Shown here: in pieces, positions 6,035-7,430 of the stretch | Numbering within the stretch: position 1 is the stretch's first letter | How the letters are laid out: the number at the start of each line of letters is the position of its first letter | Source of the DNA: Planctomycetaceae bacterium | GTDB lineage: Bacteria > Planctomycetota > Planctomycetia > Pirellulales > UBA1268 | Direction of reading: 5' to 3' | Length of the DNA stretch: 7,430 bases | Assembly: GCA_030616935.1 (NCBI GenBank) | Contig: JAUWWJ010000073.1 | Coordinates: forward strand, 1-7,430 | Translations under genes and position numbers: made by a program | The notes under the pieces: model-generated | What the model was told of the DNA's origin: nothing | Databases searched by the model: none | The model's input: the letters and a program-made list of their open reading frames with translations, nothing else

Positions 6035-7200
6035 AAAAGAACTCCGAAACACATCCGGTTGTGACTCGCGAGCAGTTAGCCGAAGGGCTTGGCAAAAGCG
6101 CCTTTGCATTCCGTGGGTACAACGCGACGAATCTTGGAAGAACATCGGAACTGCTTCGTCACCCGAAGTACGGAAAAATTGTTGAAAAATACCTTCAGCG
6201 GGCGAGCGATATCTGCACCGACGTGATGAAGTTTCCCGTCGACCTGGCTCAACGAGTTCGACTGGAAAAAGAAGCCTCTCTCAAAGAGTACCACGAGTCA
6301 ATTGCACTGATTGTCACCATGGAACTGGCACAGCTTGAAATCCTCGAAACGTTCTTTGAGATCTCACTGACCGACGCAAACATGATGTACGGCTTTAGCC
6401 TTGGCGAATTGACCGCGTTAACTGCCGGTGGAGTGTTAACGCTGGATGATGCCCTGAAGATTCCTCTCATGATGTCACGGGACGCGGCTGAACTTGCAGA
6501 TGATGTCACGCTGTGTGTTTTGTTCTCTCGCTCCGGAAAATTTATTCCACGAAAAAACGTGCACCGTCTTTGCACGGAGATCAACGCTGAGGGGAATGGT
6601 GTAATCGGAGTATCAACGTTTCTGGCTCCGAACTCGATGCTGCTGATCGGCCAGAAAGACACTGTTCAGCGATTGAAAGAACGCAAGGGAGAGATCACCA
6701 CAGAACGCATTTCCGTCAGGTTGAATGATGACAAATGGCCACCGCTCCATACGCCCATTGTCTGGCAGCGAAACATCACAGATCGCGCTCAGTTTCTGAT
6801 GCATACCATCGAGGGTGGATTCACCGCCCCCACAACTCCTCTGTTTTCGCTGGCGACCGGTGATTTCAGCTATGACGGCGACAACACCCGGGAAGTTGTT
6901 GCTCAGTGGATCGACAAGCCGCAATTGCTTTGGGAGGCCGTGGACGCAACACTCGCACGCGGTGTGGAAACGGTCATCCACATTGGTCCGCAACCCAACA
7001 TTATTCCTGCAACGTTTAGCCGACTGGCTGCGAACGTGGCTTTACTCACAAAAGAACGGCTACCAATGCATACACTGTCAAGAATCGTTCAGTACGGGTG
7101 GCTGTCTGCTGTTCTGCCAAAACGGACGAATCTGCTGCGAGCACCCAGCATCGCACATGTGACGCTGGAAGACTGGCTACTGCAACAAGACATCGAATGA
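6031..7200 (+). CDS. FabD-like acyltransferase with altered substrate-binding residues
   Basis: A 389-residue protein with the malonyl-CoA:ACP transacylase fold, which moves an acyl group between CoA and a carrier through an acyl-serine. Seen: nucleophile Ser123 in YGFSLGELTAL, with Phe where FabD has His (GHSLG); probable catalytic His240 in PPLHTPIV; a C-terminal HIGPQPN (317-323) like the family's VGPG block. Two departures stand out. The N-terminal PGQGSQ is replaced by FRGYNATNLGR (27-37). By ungapped alignment from GxSLGE, the Arg that holds the malonyl carboxylate (Arg117 in E. coli FabD) falls on Met148, with Arg150 two residues away. It also exceeds FabD (about 310) in length, with extra residues at 40-110. 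Substrate may therefore not be malonyl. I keep ATG 6031; a GTG at 6061 is possible. No Shine-Dalgarno is seen. It pairs with the flavoprotein gene downstream. Confidence 0.8.
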   Translation: MKKNSETHPVVTREQLAEGLGKSAFAFRGYNATNLGRTSELLRHPKYGKIVEKYLQRASDICTDVMKFPVDLAQRVRLEKEASLKEYHESIALIVTMELAQLEILETFFEISLTDANMMYGFSLGELTALTAGGVLTLDDALKIPLMMSRDAAELADDVTLCVLFSRSGKFIPRKNVHRLCTEINAEGNGVIGVSTFLAPNSMLLIGQKDTVQRLKERKGEITTERISVRLNDDKWPPLHTPIVWQRNITDRAQFLMHTIEGGFTAPTTPLFSLATGDFSYDGDNTREVVAQWIDKPQLLWEAVDATLARGVETVIHIGPQPNIIPATFSRLAANVALLTKERLPMHTLSRIVQYGWLSAVLPKRTNLLRAPSIAHVTLEDWLLQQDIE

Positions 7201-7238
7201 ACAAGGCATCAATCAGCCAGAGATACCTCGCACCATGA
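7197..7238 (+). CDS. Possible 13-residue bridging ORF before the flavoprotein gene
   Basis: The ATG overlaps the acyltransferase TGA (ATGA at 7197-7200), and the TGA overlaps the ATG of the next gene (ATGA at 7235-7238). The frame thus covers the 34-base gap end to end. The peptide would be MNKASISQRYLAP. An open frame this short is easily found by chance. Its interest is that both ends have the same overlap geometry as the 48-residue frame at 1709-1855. Confidence 0.2.
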   Translation: MNKASISQRYLAP

Positions 7239-7430
7239 ACGTTCCTGACAACCCATACACAAACGCGTTCACACGTCTTCTGGACATTGAAAGCCCGATC
7301 ATCTGTGGCGCAATGTATCCGTGTTCAAATCCTGAACTGGTTGCAGCAGCGTCCGAGGCGGGTGGCATCGGGATCGTGCAGCCCATCAGTTTGACGTACG
7401 TGTATGGGTACGACTATCGCGCAGGTCTCC
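7235..7430 (+). CDS. Nitronate monooxygenase/enoyl reductase-like flavoprotein, 5' part
   Basis: Only the first 65 residues are inside the window; the frame is open at the right edge. The segment AFTRLLDIESPIICGAMYP followed by NPELVAAASEAGGIGIV (32-48) is the N-terminal strand and first loop of the FMN-binding TIM barrel of the nitronate monooxygenase (2-nitropropane dioxygenase) family. That family includes nitronate-detoxifying enzymes, FabK-type enoyl-ACP reductases and PfaD-type enoyl reductases of PUFA and trans-AT polyketide pathways. The fragment is too short to choose among them. The ATG is chosen because homologous sequence starts soon after it; no clear Shine-Dalgarno precedes it. 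The 34-base spacing suggests one transcript with the acyltransferase gene. Confidence 0.85.
   Translation, partial: MNVPDNPYTNAFTRLLDIESPIICGAMYPCSNPELVAAASEAGGIGIVQPISLTYVYGYDYRAGL

Overview
The window carries a fatty acid beta-oxidation gene cluster, all on the + strand and all apparently intact apart from the last gene, which runs off the window edge. The base composition is balanced by eye. Shine-Dalgarno signals are weak or absent before most starts, and long-chain enzymes of the mitochondrial/FadIJ type sit beside a FabD-like protein and a nitronate monooxygenase-like protein. This fits a Planctomycetota-like or related environmental bacterium. That placement is inference from gene content and start-site style; no marker gene is present.

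Layout. Positions 1-425 hold no gene I can support, only repeats, hairpins and a possible operator/promoter region. Positions 426-1712 encode a FadI/HADHB-type 3-ketoacyl-CoA thiolase. Positions 1852-3972 encode a FadJ/HADHA-type enoyl-CoA hydratase/3-hydroxyacyl-CoA dehydrogenase. Positions 4030-5889 encode a long acyl-CoA dehydrogenase with a VLCAD-like C-terminal extension. An intrinsic-terminator-like hairpin follows at 5914-5937. Positions 6031-7200 encode an acyltransferase (FabD fold) with altered substrate-binding residues. Positions 7235-7430 are the start of a nitronate monooxygenase/enoyl reductase-like flavoprotein.

How they work together. The first three genes supply all four steps of the beta-oxidation spiral: dehydrogenation by the acyl-CoA dehydrogenase, hydration and second oxidation by the FadJ-like protein, and thiolysis by the FadI-like protein. 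The thiolase insertion and the dehydrogenase tail are the places where the mitochondrial homologues touch the membrane, so a membrane-associated long-chain complex is plausible. The acyltransferase/flavoprotein pair may be a separate transcription unit. It recalls the acyltransferase plus PfaD-type reductase pairs of trans-AT polyketide and PUFA systems, but its role here is unknown.

The most unusual signal is in the gaps. In all four intercistronic gaps a short open frame ends in a TGA that overlaps the ATG of the next gene (ATGA). In three of the gaps the mini-ORF also begins on, or 4 nt after, the stop of the previous gene. This could be a stop-restart relay of translation, or a chance pattern.
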